Positions 55,913-64,000 of a DNA stretch of 64,000 bases are shown here, piece by piece. Numbering within the stretch: the stretch's first letter is position 1; the number at the start of each line of letters is the position of its first letter. Source of the DNA: Desulfoferula sp040751985. Its GTDB lineage: Bacteria > Desulfobacterota > Desulfarculia > Desulfarculales > Desulfarculaceae. Made by a program: the position numbers and the translations under genes. The stretch covers positions 62,001-126,000 of the forward strand of contig JBFMFU010000096.1 of the NCBI GenBank assembly GCA_040751985.1, given 5' to 3'. The notes beneath the pieces are model-generated. The model searched no databases. It was not told the origin of the DNA and was given only the letters and a program-made list of their open reading frames with translations.

Positions 55913-58222
55913 ATGGATTGGGACAGAAGAACCTTCGTCAAGTTCGCGGTTGGTGCGGTGATCGGCATCCACGCCAGCCCCTTGATCCCCAAGTTCATGG
56001 ACGACACCGCCATTTGGACCCAGAACTGGAACTGGGTGCCAGTGCCCGAAGACGGCGCGGTGGCCTACGCCCATACGGTCAACCCCCACACCGGCACCGG
56101 CGCCAAGGCCAAGCTCATCGACGGTCGGGTGGAGGGTCTGCGGGCCATCCGGGTGGAGGGCAACCCCAACCATCCCCTGAGCCAGGGCGGCGTGCTGCCG
56201 GCCGACGCCTCGGCCCTGCAGCTGCTCTACAACAGCGAGATACGGGTGACCAAGCCCTTGCTGCGCAACCGCTCCACGGGCGTGATGACCCAGCTTAGCT
56301 GGCCCCAGGCCCTGGACCTGGTGGCGGGCAACCTGGCCAACCTGGCCAAGAACGGCCAGGCCCACATGGCCGCGGCCCTGGGCGCCGACCCCAGCAGCAC
56401 CACCGGCCAGATCCTGATGCGCCTGATGCAGGCCCTGGGCTCGCCCAACGTGGCCTTCACCCCCACCCCGCGCGAGACCATGGCCCTGGCCGGCCTGTTC
56501 ATGATGGGCCAGCCCTTCCTGGGCTTCGACCTGGCCAATGCCAACTACATCGTCTCCTTCGGCACGCCGCTACTGGATGGCTTCGGCGCGCCGGTGGCGG
56601 TGCGCAAGGCCTTTGCCGGCTGGCGGGGCTACCCCAAGAACCAGGCCCGCCTGGTGCAGATCGAGCCCCGGGCCAGCGTCACCGCCAGCCAGGCCGATCA
56701 GTGGCTGGCCTGCAAGCCGGGCAGCGAGGGCTTGGTGGCCCTGGCCATGTGCCGCATCATGATCGACGAGGGCGTCTACGACCGGGCCATCGAATCGGCC
56801 TACGGCTGGAACGATGCGGACGGCCTGCCGGGCTTCAAGTCCTACCTGCTCAAGAACCTGGACCGGGCCAAGACGGCCAGCCTGGCCGGCATCTCCCTGC
56901 CCAAACTGGTCAAGATGACCCTGGCCTTCGCCAAGGCCGACCGGGCGGTGGCGGTCTGCGGACCGGGCAACTCCGGCGACCCGGGCCGGCTGTATGACTT
57001 CATGTCCGTGCTGGCCCTGAACGCCCTCAAGGGCAACCTGGGCAAGCCCGGCGGCGTGGTGGCCCAGCAGCCGCTGCCCCTGAAGTCCCTGGGCGGGGCC
57101 CTGCCCGAGGCCAAGCCACCGGCCCTGGCCATGGCCGGCCGGCCCTTCGGCGTCAACAACGTGCACGAGCTGGCCCAGGCCGCCCTGGCCGGCAAGCCCT
57201 ACGGGCTCAAGACCCTGATCCTCTGCGGCGGCAACTTCGTGTTCAACGGCCCCCAGGCCAACGTGATGCACGACCTGGCCCGCAAGACGCCCTTCGTGGT
57301 GGCCATCACGCCCTACATGGACGAGTCGGCGGGCATGGCCGACCTGGTGCTGCCCAGCACCCACTGGCTGGAGGGCTGGGGCGACAGCACCACCCCCTTC
57401 GGCAGCGCGGTGTCCTGCTACGGCCTGCACCGGCCCTTGGTCAAGTCCGTGGACGAAGCCAAGGACGGCGGCGACATCCTGCTGGCCCTGGCCCAGCGCC
57501 TGGGCGGCCCGGTGGCCGCGGCGCTGCCCTTCAAGAACCTGGGCGAGGCCATGGCCAAGCGGACTCAGGCCATGGGCGACTTCAAGAAGCTGGCCGAGGC
57601 CAGCTACTGGGCCCAGAAGCGGCCGGCCTACGGCGCCATGCGCTTCAACACCCCCAGCGGCCGCCTGGAGCTGTCCAGCCGGGTGCTGCGCAACCTGCTG
57701 AGCAAGGGCGGCCGGGACGCGGACAAGACCGCCCGCGCCCTGGGCGTCAAGGCCGGGGCCCAGACTGCCTTCCTGCCCCACTGGGAGGAGCCGGCGGCCT
57801 ACGCCGAGGGCGCGGCCTACCCCCTGGTCATGCAGGCGGTGCCCAGCCTGCGCACCACCTGGGGCGACGAGGCCGTCACGCCCTACATGGTCAAGATTCT
57901 GCCCGACACCGTGCTGGCCAACACCGACAAGCTGGTGGTGGAGATGCACCCGGCCACGGCCCAACAGTTGCACCTGCAAGAGGGCGACGCGGTGCTGGTG
58001 GAATCCAGCGCCGGCAGCCTGACCGCCAAACTGACCCTGTACGCCGGCGCCGCGCCGGGCATGGTCTTCGTGCCCCTGGGCCTGGGCCATAAGGACTTCG
58101 GCTTCCAGGTGGCGGGCAAGGGAATGAACTTCAACCGCGCCGTTAAGGTCACCTCTGATCCCATGAGCGGCATGCCCATCTGGGAGCTTACTGGCGTGAG
58201 CGTCAAGAAGGTGCGGGGGTAA
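55913..58222 (+). CDS. qrcB: Menaquinone reductase QrcB, molybdopterin-oxidoreductase-like subunit
   Basis: A 769-residue subunit with a Tat-type signal (DRRTFVKFAVGA). It has the DMSO-reductase-family fold but lacks the N-terminal CxxC Fe-S motif, as expected for QrcB, which carries no Mo cofactor in Desulfovibrio. Segments VEGNPNHPLSQGG, AVCGPGNSGDPGRL, PSTHWLEGWGDSTTPFG and EMHPATAQQLHLQEGDAV fit the family. It is periplasmic and structural, with the signal probably exporting an assembled subcomplex. Confidence 0.94.
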   Translation: MDWDRRTFVKFAVGAVIGIHASPLIPKFMDDTAIWTQNWNWVPVPEDGAVAYAHTVNPHTGTGAKAKLIDGRVEGLRAIRVEGNPNHPLSQGGVLPADASALQLLYNSEIRVTKPLLRNRSTGVMTQLSWPQALDLVAGNLANLAKNGQAHMAAALGADPSSTTGQILMRLMQALGSPNVAFTPTPRETMALAGLFMMGQPFLGFDLANANYIVSFGTPLLDGFGAPVAVRKAFAGWRGYPKNQARLVQIEPRASVTASQADQWLACKPGSEGLVALAMCRIMIDEGVYDRAIESAYGWNDADGLPGFKSYLLKNLDRAKTASLAGISLPKLVKMTLAFAKADRAVAVCGPGNSGDPGRLYDFMSVLALNALKGNLGKPGGVVAQQPLPLKSLGGALPEAKPPALAMAGRPFGVNNVHELAQAALAGKPYGLKTLILCGGNFVFNGPQANVMHDLARKTPFVVAITPYMDESAGMADLVLPSTHWLEGWGDSTTPFGSAVSCYGLHRPLVKSVDEAKDGGDILLALAQRLGGPVAAALPFKNLGEAMAKRTQAMGDFKKLAEASYWAQKRPAYGAMRFNTPSGRLELSSRVLRNLLSKGGRDADKTARALGVKAGAQTAFLPHWEEPAAYAEGAAYPLVMQAVPSLRTTWGDEAVTPYMVKILPDTVLANTDKLVVEMHPATAQQLHLQEGDAVLVESSAGSLTAKLTLYAGAAPGMVFVPLGLGHKDFGFQVAGKGMNFNRAVKVTSDPMSGMPIWELTGVSVKKVRG

Positions 58223-58225
58223 GCC

Positions 58226-59065
58226 ATGTGGAGAAAAAATCAAGTTAGATACGGCATGGTCATCGACGTGGACAAGTGCACCGGCTGCGGCGCCTGCGCG
58301 GTGGCCTGCATGTCCGAAAACAACGTCGGGGTGCTGCCGGACGAGACCGACAAGATCCGCTCCATCACCTGGCTGCGGGTGTACCAGATCGACAACGGCA
58401 AGCCCTTCCCGGACACCGAGGTGGCCTTCTTTCCGCGGCCCTGCATGCACTGCCAGGGCGGCACCTCCGGCGCGCCGGGCCAGGCCTTTTTCCAGGAGGA
58501 CACCGACCCCCAAGAGGCCCACACCCCCTGCGTGTCGGTCTGCCCGGCCATCGCCACCGATTACGACGACGCCACCGGCATCGTCAGTCAGATACCCACC
58601 CGCTGCATCGGCTGCCGGTACTGCGTAGCGGCCTGTCCCTATCACGCCCGCTACTTCAACTGGTACGACGTGCCCTGGCCCCAGGGCACCCCGCGGGGCC
58701 TGAGCCCCTTCGTCTCCCCCCGCATGCGCGGCGTGGTGGAGAAATGCACCTTCTGCTATGCGCGGCTGCAGCGGGCCAAGAACAAGGCCTTCGTGGGCGG
58801 CGGCAAGGTGGGCGAGATGGACTACCAGACCGCCTGCACCGAGGCATGCCCCTCCGGGGCCATCACCTTCGGCCAGTTGCAAAACCCGGCCCACAAGGTG
58901 CACAAGCTGATCCAGAGCGAGTTCGCCTTCCGGTTGCTGGAAAAGCTGGGCACCAACCCCAAGGTCTACTACATGTCCAAACGCAAGTGGGTGCGGATGA
59001 TGGCCGATAACCACCTCTCCCAGGCCAAGGCCACCCAAGCGGCGGCCTCTGGCGGTCACAAGTAG
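58226..59065 (+). CDS. qrcC: Menaquinone reductase QrcC, iron-sulfur subunit
   Basis: A 279-residue ferredoxin-type protein with four Cys clusters: DKCTGCGACAVAC, CMHCQGG..., CVSVCPAIATDY, CIGCRYCVAACPY, and CTFCYARL with CTEACPSGA, the pattern of [4Fe-4S] PsrB/NrfC-like subunits. It moves electrons between QrcA and QrcD. It has no signal peptide and probably uses the QrcB Tat signal. Confidence 0.95.
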   Translation: MWRKNQVRYGMVIDVDKCTGCGACAVACMSENNVGVLPDETDKIRSITWLRVYQIDNGKPFPDTEVAFFPRPCMHCQGGTSGAPGQAFFQEDTDPQEAHTPCVSVCPAIATDYDDATGIVSQIPTRCIGCRYCVAACPYHARYFNWYDVPWPQGTPRGLSPFVSPRMRGVVEKCTFCYARLQRAKNKAFVGGGKVGEMDYQTACTEACPSGAITFGQLQNPAHKVHKLIQSEFAFRLLEKLGTNPKVYYMSKRKWVRMMADNHLSQAKATQAAASGGHK

Positions 59066-59077
59066 GCGAGGTCAGCG

Positions 59078-60343
59078 ATGAGAAGATGGTTTGACGACTT
59101 ACCCAAGTACGCCGACGACTCCAGTTGGTGGCCCAAGGGCACCACGCGCTGCCGGCCGGAGGTGTTCCTGTTTTGGCTGGGGCTGCCCCTGACCATCATG
59201 GCCTACTTCGGCGTGTCGGCCTTCCTGGTGCTGTTCAAGGGCCTCAACCAGACCAACATGAACGACTACTTCGCCTTCGGCGTGTGGATCGTGGTGGACC
59301 TGGCGGTGATCGCCCTGGGCGCCGGCGCCTTCTTCACCAGCTTTTTGAACTACATCATCGGCAAGACCGAGCTGAAGCCCATCGTCAACGCGGCGGTACT
59401 CATCGGGTTCATCTGCTACACCGGCGCCATCCTGATGCTGGGCATCGACATCGGCCAGCCCATCCGCGGGTGGTTCGGCTTCTGGCACGCCAACGTGCAC
59501 TCCATGCTCACCGAGGTGATGTTCTGCATCACCACCTACGCCATCGTGCTGTGCATCGAGCTCTTGCCCTCGGTGCTGGACAACCGCCGCATCGGCAAGG
59601 TGCCCGAGTTCGGCACCTTCAGCCACAACCTGCACACCATCATGATCGTCTTCGCCGCAGCCGGCACCTTCCTGTCTTTCTTCCACCAGGGCTCCCTGGG
59701 CGGCATGTTCGGCGTCTTGTACGCGCGGCCCTTCGCCTTCCGCGGGCACCTGGGCATCTGGCCCATGACCTTCTTCCTGTTCGTCATGAGCGCCATCGCC
59801 GCCGGCCCCTCCTTCACCACCCTGATCGTGATGATCACCGAGAAGATCACCGCCAAGCGGCTGACCAGCCACAAGGTCAAGATGCTCATGGGCAAGATCA
59901 GCGGCTGGCTGCTCTTGGTCTACATGGTCTGCAAGTCGGTGGACACCCTGTACTGGGCCTTCATCTACCTGCCCAGCAAGGGATTGAGCGTGGGTCAGAT
60001 GTACCAGATGCCCTACGGCTCCTGGCTGGTGTGGGCCGAGCTGGGCCTGTTCGGCTGGCTGCCGGTGGTGATGCTGCTCACCCCGCGGGTGCGCGAGAGC
60101 TACGGCCTGCTGTTCCTGGCCATGCTGCTCAACTGCATCGGAGTGACGCTCAACCGCTTCATCTTCACCATCCAGAGCCTGGCCCTGCCGGTGATGCCCT
60201 TCGAGAAGTTCATCTCCTACCTGCCCACCTGGCAGGAGTGGGGCGTGGCCTCCCTGGTGCTGGGCCACGGGCTGTTGATCTTCATGCTGGCCTACCGCTA
60301 CCTGCCCATCTTCCCGCAGGAGCCGGAGCTGAACCAGCGTTAA
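59078..60343 (+). CDS. qrcD: Menaquinone reductase QrcD, NrfD/PsrC-like membrane subunit
   Basis: A 421-residue integral protein with ~10 membrane helices of the NrfD family (GVWIVVDLAVIALGAGAFFTS, GIDIGQPIRGWFGFWHANVHS, FFHQGSLGGMFGVLYARPFAF). It binds and reduces menaquinone. It is followed, 13 bases later, by a small membrane protein. Confidence 0.95.
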   Translation: MRRWFDDLPKYADDSSWWPKGTTRCRPEVFLFWLGLPLTIMAYFGVSAFLVLFKGLNQTNMNDYFAFGVWIVVDLAVIALGAGAFFTSFLNYIIGKTELKPIVNAAVLIGFICYTGAILMLGIDIGQPIRGWFGFWHANVHSMLTEVMFCITTYAIVLCIELLPSVLDNRRIGKVPEFGTFSHNLHTIMIVFAAAGTFLSFFHQGSLGGMFGVLYARPFAFRGHLGIWPMTFFLFVMSAIAAGPSFTTLIVMITEKITAKRLTSHKVKMLMGKISGWLLLVYMVCKSVDTLYWAFIYLPSKGLSVGQMYQMPYGSWLVWAELGLFGWLPVVMLLTPRVRESYGLLFLAMLLNCIGVTLNRFIFTIQSLALPVMPFEKFISYLPTWQEWGVASLVLGHGLLIFMLAYRYLPIFPQEPELNQR

Positions 60344-60356
60344 GGAGGTATAGGCG

Positions 60357-60518
60357 ATGCTGCCTTTTGTATTCGAATGGCAATGGGACATAGGCCACAT
60401 CGTCTTCTTCGGCCTGTTCTTCGGGGTGGTATCGGTGGTCTTCGGCGTCCTGGGCCTGACCATCCTCAAGACCATCCTGGACCTCTGGTCGGGCAAGATA
60501 CACTCGGCGGACCATTAG
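60357..60518 (+). CDS. 53-residue single-helix membrane protein downstream of qrcD
   Basis: The ATG at 60357 has a perfect AAGGAGG 7 bases upstream, and the stop is a TAG at 60516-60518. The protein starts MLPFVFEWQWDIGHIVFF and then has one strong membrane helix (about residues 14-41), ending in a Lys/His/Asp tail (SGKIHSADH). It lies in the same operon before a terminator. Qrc is known as four subunits, so this is either an accessory or an overlooked component. Its short size escapes most gene callers. Confidence 0.8.
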   Translation: MLPFVFEWQWDIGHIVFFGLFFGVVSVVFGVLGLTILKTILDLWSGKIHSADH

Positions 60519-60571
60519 GCACGGCCGAGGCAGGCCCCTGGCCTGCGCAGTCAGCCATTAACGAAACCGTC

Positions 60572-60600
60572 GGCGGGGCCCCTCGGCCCCGCCTGTCTTT
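60572..60600 (+). terminator. Rho-independent terminator of the qrc operon
   Basis: A 9-base stem GGCGGGGCC/GGCCCCGCC with a CCTC loop is followed by TGTCTTT. A weaker stem (GCAGGCC/GGCCTGC) lies at 60529-60545. Confidence 0.7.
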
Positions 60601-60608
60601 GGAGCCAG

Positions 60609-61247
60609 ATGCCTGAGCAGCCGCCCGCGGAACTCAAGGGAGTTATCTTCGACCTGGACGGCGTCCTGTTCGACTCCCTGGACAGCAACATCGCCTTCTA
60701 CAACCACGTGCTGGGCGCCCTGGGCCTGCCGCCCCGGGCCCACGAGGTGGCCCACATCATCCACCGCGAGGCCGTGCAGGGCTCCCTGCGGGCCTTGGTG
60801 GGCGAGGGCGAGCTCTACGAGCGGGCCATGGACTACTGCCGCAGCATGGACCTGACGCCGTTCATCAAGGAGCTGAAGCTCTACCCCGGGGTGGTGGACA
60901 CGGTCCGTGCCCTGCGGGGGAGGCTGCGCACCGCGGTGGCCACCAACCGCATCACCACCGCCCGCCGCAGCCTGGCCCACTTCGGCCTGCTGGAGCTGTT
61001 CGACGAGGTGGTGACCCCCACCGAGGCCGGCGGGGTGCCCAAGCCCGAGCCGGCCATGATGTACGAGGTGCTCCGGCGCCTGGGGCTGAGCGTGGAGCAG
61101 GTGGTCTACGTGGGCGACTCCAGCGTGGACGAGGGCCTGTGCCAGGCCTCCGGGGTGCGCCTGGTGGCCTTCCGCAACCCCCAACTGGCGGCCTGGGCCC
61201 ACCTGGAGCGCCTGAGCGACCTGCCGGCTCTGCTGGGCCTGGCCTGA
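60609..61247 (+). CDS. HAD-superfamily phosphatase (phosphoglycolate-phosphatase-like)
   Basis: A 212-residue hydrolase. Motif I is VIFDLDGVLFDS with Asp15 (nucleophile) and Asp17; motif II is ATNRIT; motif III has PKPEPAMMYEVL; motif IV is VYVGDSSVDEGLC. A helical cap between 25 and 85 is present. Specific substrate not deduced. Confidence 0.9.
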   Translation: MPEQPPAELKGVIFDLDGVLFDSLDSNIAFYNHVLGALGLPPRAHEVAHIIHREAVQGSLRALVGEGELYERAMDYCRSMDLTPFIKELKLYPGVVDTVRALRGRLRTAVATNRITTARRSLAHFGLLELFDEVVTPTEAGGVPKPEPAMMYEVLRRLGLSVEQVVYVGDSSVDEGLCQASGVRLVAFRNPQLAAWAHLERLSDLPALLGLA

Positions 61248-61323
61248 GGCTCGCAGCGCCGGGGGTTGCCAGGCCACCAGCGCAGGGATATGCTTGCCGG
61301 CAAAATGCCTTAGGGAGAAGCTC

Positions 61324-61950
61324 GTGTTCATCCGCCGCCGCGAGGAAAAAAAGAAGAAGTCCCTGGTCCGCGAGTACCTGGAGGCCCTCATCTGGGCCGT
61401 GGTGCTGGCCCTGATCATCCGCACCTGGGGCGTGCAGGCCTTCAAGATCCCCTCCGGCTCCATGGAGCCCACCCTGCTGGTGGGCGACCACCTGCTGGTG
61501 AGCAAGTCCTCCTACGGCATCAAGCTGCCCTTCACCGACCAGGTGATCGTGCCCATCGGCGACCCTAAGCGCGGCGACATCATCGTGTTCCGCTTTCCCG
61601 AGGACCGGGACCTGGACTTCATCAAGCGCATCATCGGGCTGCCCGGAGAGACGGTGCAGGTCAAGGGCAAGTCCATCTTCATCAACGGCCAGAAGCTGGA
61701 TGAGCGCTGGGGAGAATACTCGGGCGGGCAGACTCACGTGGACTTCGGCCCCATCAAGGTTCCCGCCGGCCAGTACTTCGTCATGGGCGACAACCGGGAC
61801 AACTCCCGGGACTCCCGCCTGTGGTTCAACGGCCGCGGCGGCTTCGTGCCCCGGCGCGACATCCTGGGCAAGGCCTTCATCATCTACTGGTCCTGGGTGG
61901 GCGACAGCTTCGACGTGCGCTGGCGGCGCCTGGCCAACCTGATCCACTAG
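61324..61950 (+). CDS. lepB: Signal peptidase I
   Basis: A 208-residue membrane serine/lysine protease. The GTG start at 61324 follows GGGAG; an earlier TTG-based start is less likely. A Lys/Arg-rich N-terminus leads to one membrane helix (~20-35). Catalytic Ser46 (IPSGSMEPTLLVGD) and Lys101 (FIKRIIGLPGE) are present, with MGDNRDNSRDSR near the C-terminus. Confidence 0.95.
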   Translation: MFIRRREEKKKKSLVREYLEALIWAVVLALIIRTWGVQAFKIPSGSMEPTLLVGDHLLVSKSSYGIKLPFTDQVIVPIGDPKRGDIIVFRFPEDRDLDFIKRIIGLPGETVQVKGKSIFINGQKLDERWGEYSGGQTHVDFGPIKVPAGQYFVMGDNRDNSRDSRLWFNGRGGFVPRRDILGKAFIIYWSWVGDSFDVRWRRLANLIH

Positions 61951-61978
61951 GACCGGACCTCACTACATAAACTACGCG

Positions 61979-62004
61979 CGGCCGCCTGCGGGCGGCCGTT
62001 TTTT
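61979..62004 (+). terminator. Rho-independent terminator of lepB
   Basis: An 8-base stem CGGCCGCC/GGCGGCCG with TGCG loop and six T residues. Its T-tract overlaps the stop of the convergent amidohydrolase gene. Confidence 0.85.
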
Positions 62005-63214
62005 ATGGGGTTGTAGTAGCCGGCCGGCCCAGGCTGCGCGCCGGTCCGGCCAGGCGGCCCTGCACCACCGCATCCAGGACCCGGTCGCGGGGCAGAGGCC
62101 CCAGAGGGGCGAAGGCCAGGGGCCCGGCCACGCCGGGTCGCAGGACCCCGAAGCGCCCGCTCAGGCCCAGGGCCCGGGCCCCGCCCGCGGTGGCCATGCT
62201 CAGGATGGCCTCGGAGGCCAGGCCGGGCAGAGCGTCGGCCAGGGCGGCCATCTCGCGCCACAGGGACAGGTCCGGGGCCGAGGCCAGGGAGTCGGTGCCC
62301 AGGGCCAGGTTCACCCCCGCAGCCAAGAGCGCCTCCATTGGCGCTAGGCCGCCCGTGAGCCCCAGGTTGGAGCGCGGGCACACGCACAGGGATACGCCGG
62401 CCGCAGCCAACACCGGCGCGTCCCCGGCGCGGAGCTGCACGCCGTGCACGGCCAGGGTGTGCTGGTCCAGCAGGCCCAGGACGCGCACGTACTCCAGGGG
62501 CGTGGCCGCCCGCAGGTCCAACTGCTCGCGCCGCAGGCCCCGTTCAGCCAGGAAGGCCTCCAGCCGCGCGCCCTCTTGCCCTGCGCCGGCCAGGAACTCC
62601 ACCTCGGCCTGGGACTCGGCCAGGTGCAAGCAGAAGGGCAGGTCCCCGGCCTGGCGCTTGAGGGCCTGCAGGCGGCCGGCCGGCACCGAGTAGGGCGCGT
62701 GGGCGGCCACAGCACGGCCGCTGAGCAGAGGTCCCTGCCACTCATAGGCCGGCGGAGGCGGGGGCGCCTTGCTGGGGCCCAGGGCCTCGAAGAAGGACAC
62801 GGCCGAGACGCCGGCCTGGGTCAGGGCGGCCCGGGCCAAGCCGGTGTTGGTGATGTCGCCCACCAGGGCCGTGCCATCCCCGGCCAACTCTGCGGCCGCG
62901 GCCTGGGTGGCGGCGGCGCCGTTAATGCGCAGGGTATCTGGCCGCAGGGCCACCAGCTGCTCCAGCCAGGCCACGAAGTCGCCGGCCGGCGGCGCCAGCC
63001 CGGCCAGGCCCGACAGCTCCAGGTGGGTGTGGGCGTTGACCAGGCCCGGCAGCAGCAGGCCCTGGCCCAGCTCCGCCAACTCCGCGCCGGCCGGCGGCCG
63101 CTCCTCTACGGCCTGCACCCAGCCCTCGGCCATGAGCACCCAGGCGTTCTCGCGCAACTCGCCCGGACCGCACCAGACCCAGCGCGCGCTGTAGGCCACG
63201 GGTGCGGGGTTCAC
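62003..63214 (-). CDS. mqnX: Amidohydrolase, probable aminofutalosine deaminase-like
   Basis: About 403 residues from a GTG at 63214 (AGAGGG upstream); a longer frame to 63262 is possible. TIM-barrel amidohydrolase motifs are NAHTHLELSG, AVAAHAPYSV, FCLHLAESQ, AVHGVQL and LGTDSLAS (metal-binding His/Asp). Its neighbour is mqnC, so it may be the aminofutalosine deaminase MqnX of the menaquinone futalosine pathway; an S-adenosylhomocysteine/MTA deaminase is the main alternative. Confidence 0.7.
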   Translation of the reverse strand: MNPAPVAYSARWVWCGPGELRENAWVLMAEGWVQAVEERPPAGAELAELGQGLLLPGLVNAHTHLELSGLAGLAPPAGDFVAWLEQLVALRPDTLRINGAAATQAAAAELAGDGTALVGDITNTGLARAALTQAGVSAVSFFEALGPSKAPPPPPAYEWQGPLLSGRAVAAHAPYSVPAGRLQALKRQAGDLPFCLHLAESQAEVEFLAGAGQEGARLEAFLAERGLRREQLDLRAATPLEYVRVLGLLDQHTLAVHGVQLRAGDAPVLAAAGVSLCVCPRSNLGLTGGLAPMEALLAAGVNLALGTDSLASAPDLSLWREMAALADALPGLASEAILSMATAGGARALGLSGRFGVLRPGVAGPLAFAPLGPLPRDRVLDAVVQGRLAGPARSLGRPATTTP

Positions 63215-63480
63215 CGCAGCCCTCTGGCTGGGCGGGGCCACGCTGGTAAGTGGGAAAGGCAAAGAGGTTTGGAAAGTGAAGTGTATTGACTTCGCGGTGT
63301 AGGGGCGGGGTTTATCCCCGCCCTGCTTCGTTTGACTCCGCGGCGCAGACCACTAACCGAAGGGCCAGACCGCTGCGGCAGGCCCGATGTTTTTCTTTTT
63401 CCAGACCAGGACCCAAACGCGGAGTTTTTCCCCGCCCACGATAACTCTGATCCGCGGCGAGGCATGTGCTGAGGACCGGC
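63215..63480. other. Gap between mqnC and the amidohydrolase with a hairpin
   Basis: A perfect 8-base hairpin GGGCGGGG-TTTAT-CCCCGCCC (63303-63323) lies in this ~265-base gap. No ORF or RNA gene is supported. Confidence 0.5.
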
Positions 63481-64000
63481 CTAGGCCTGGCCGGCCACCG
63501 GCCGGTAGAAGGTGTCGCGCTGCTGGGCAACAAAGCCCATGTCTTCGGCCAGGCGCACCAGCTCCTCCCGCGGCAGGCGGAAGCTGACCCCGGCCGCGGC
63601 CACCACGTTCTCCTCGATCATGGTGGAGCCCAGGTCGTCGGCCCCGAAGGTCAGCGCCACCTGGGCGATCTTGGCGCCCTGGGTCACCCAACTGGCCTGC
63701 AGGTGCGCGAAGTTGTCCAGGAACAGCCGGCTGACCGCCAGCATGCGCAGATAATCCACGGCCGTGGCCGGCGGGGTGTGGGCCAGGGCGGTGTGGTCAG
63801 GCTGGAAGCTCCAGGGGATGAAGGCCGTGAAGCGGCCGCGGCCCTTGGCCAGGCTCTCGTCCTGCAGGCCGCGCAGGCGGGTCAGGTGCTCGATGCGCTC
63901 GGCCGGGGTCTCCACGCTGCCGAACATCATGGTGGCCGTGGTCATCAGCCCCTTGCCGTGGGCCAGGCGCATCACCTGCAGCCATTCGTCGGCCGTGCAC
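63481..64000 (-). CDS. mqnC: Cyclic dehypoxanthinyl futalosine synthase MqnC, C-terminal part (5' end outside window)
   Basis: The frame is open to the window edge, so ~172 C-terminal residues are visible and the radical-SAM Cys motif lies beyond. Diagnostic pieces are TTATMMFGSVET, FTAFIPWSFQPDHT, QASWVTQGAK and DLGSTMIEENVVAAAGV; the last distinguishes MqnC from MqnE. It performs the spiro-ring cyclisation of the futalosine menaquinone pathway, supplying the quinone used by Qrc. Confidence 0.92.
   Translation of the reverse strand, partial: CTADEWLQVMRLAHGKGLMTTATMMFGSVETPAERIEHLTRLRGLQDESLAKGRGRFTAFIPWSFQPDHTALAHTPPATAVDYLRMLAVSRLFLDNFAHLQASWVTQGAKIAQVALTFGADDLGSTMIEENVVAAAGVSFRLPREELVRLAEDMGFVAQQRDTFYRPVAGQA

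Noticed and set aside
56570..59059. 829-codon open frame antisense to qrcBC
   Set aside because: Composition (Gly/His/Leu/Val) and position antisense to well-supported genes show that it is a GC-frame artefact.

Overview
The window is a high-GC chromosomal segment from a strict or facultative anaerobe. It most likely belongs to the Desulfobacterota (former Deltaproteobacteria), in or near the Desulfarculales; the rank below phylum is a guess. Evidence includes a complete Qrc menaquinone reductase operon (typical of sulfate reducers), a DUF39 plus NIL-ferredoxin pair for homocysteine sulfur transfer, futalosine-type menaquinone genes, DsrM/TmcC/NarI-like membrane cytochrome relatives, and Kdo-type LPS genes (Gram-negative). 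No rRNA, tRNA or CRISPR array was recognised.

Layout. 1-2 kb: end of a KdnA-like aminotransferase and kdsB (LPS inner-core sugar), then a NarI-like membrane protein. 2-10 kb: recN, an FlgT-like lipoprotein, acylphosphatase, ligA, a 7TMR-DISM diguanylate cyclase and a DUF1786 protein. 10-18.5 kb: one long translation-related operon from a clear sigma-70 promoter: ffh-rpsP-khpA-rimM-trmD-rplS-rnhB::yraN-rsmI::HPr-ptsI-smpB. Two of its genes are fusions, and the PTS phosphocarrier HPr is fused to the rRNA methyltransferase RsmI directly ahead of ptsI. 18.5-21.9 kb: an AT-rich promoter island driving mnmA, an IscR-like Rrf2 regulator, DUF39 and NIL-ferredoxin, which together look like a sulfur-transfer operon.

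21.9-40.9 kb: an envelope/surface-glycan region. It has five very large GT-C-type or related membrane proteins (two are tandem paralogues of over 1000 aa), two LPG-synthase-TM-type proteins, an AsnB-type amidotransferase, a hexapeptide acyltransferase and a periplasmic propeller protein. 41-44 kb: divergent hsp20 and ftsH with two palindromes between them. 43.7-46.2 kb: a low-GC island holding a single nuclease-like/NACHT ATPase gene, probably an acquired anti-phage gene. 46-52 kb: pyk, a hotdog thioesterase, a free-standing threonyl-tRNA editing domain, a rubredoxin-like protein, a globin-coupled histidine kinase, a chagasin-like inhibitor and a SUOX-fold protein lacking its molybdopterin Cys.

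52-64 kb: a methyltransferase apparently cut at its 5' end by a MITE-like element, cupin, UDP-glucuronate decarboxylase, Nudix hydrolase, qrcABCD plus an overlooked 53-residue membrane protein, HAD phosphatase, lepB, and an amidohydrolase with the 3' part of mqnC.

The most interesting observations are: (1) the RsmI-HPr fusion next to ptsI and the adjacent RnhB-YraN fusion; (2) the lone nuclease-like/NACHT island; (3) a candidate fifth small Qrc component with a CRP/HcpR-like site upstream of the operon; (4) two copies of a MITE-like element, in opposite orientation, whose ends supply the stop codons of neighbouring genes. All functional statements come from reading the sequence; no database search was run.
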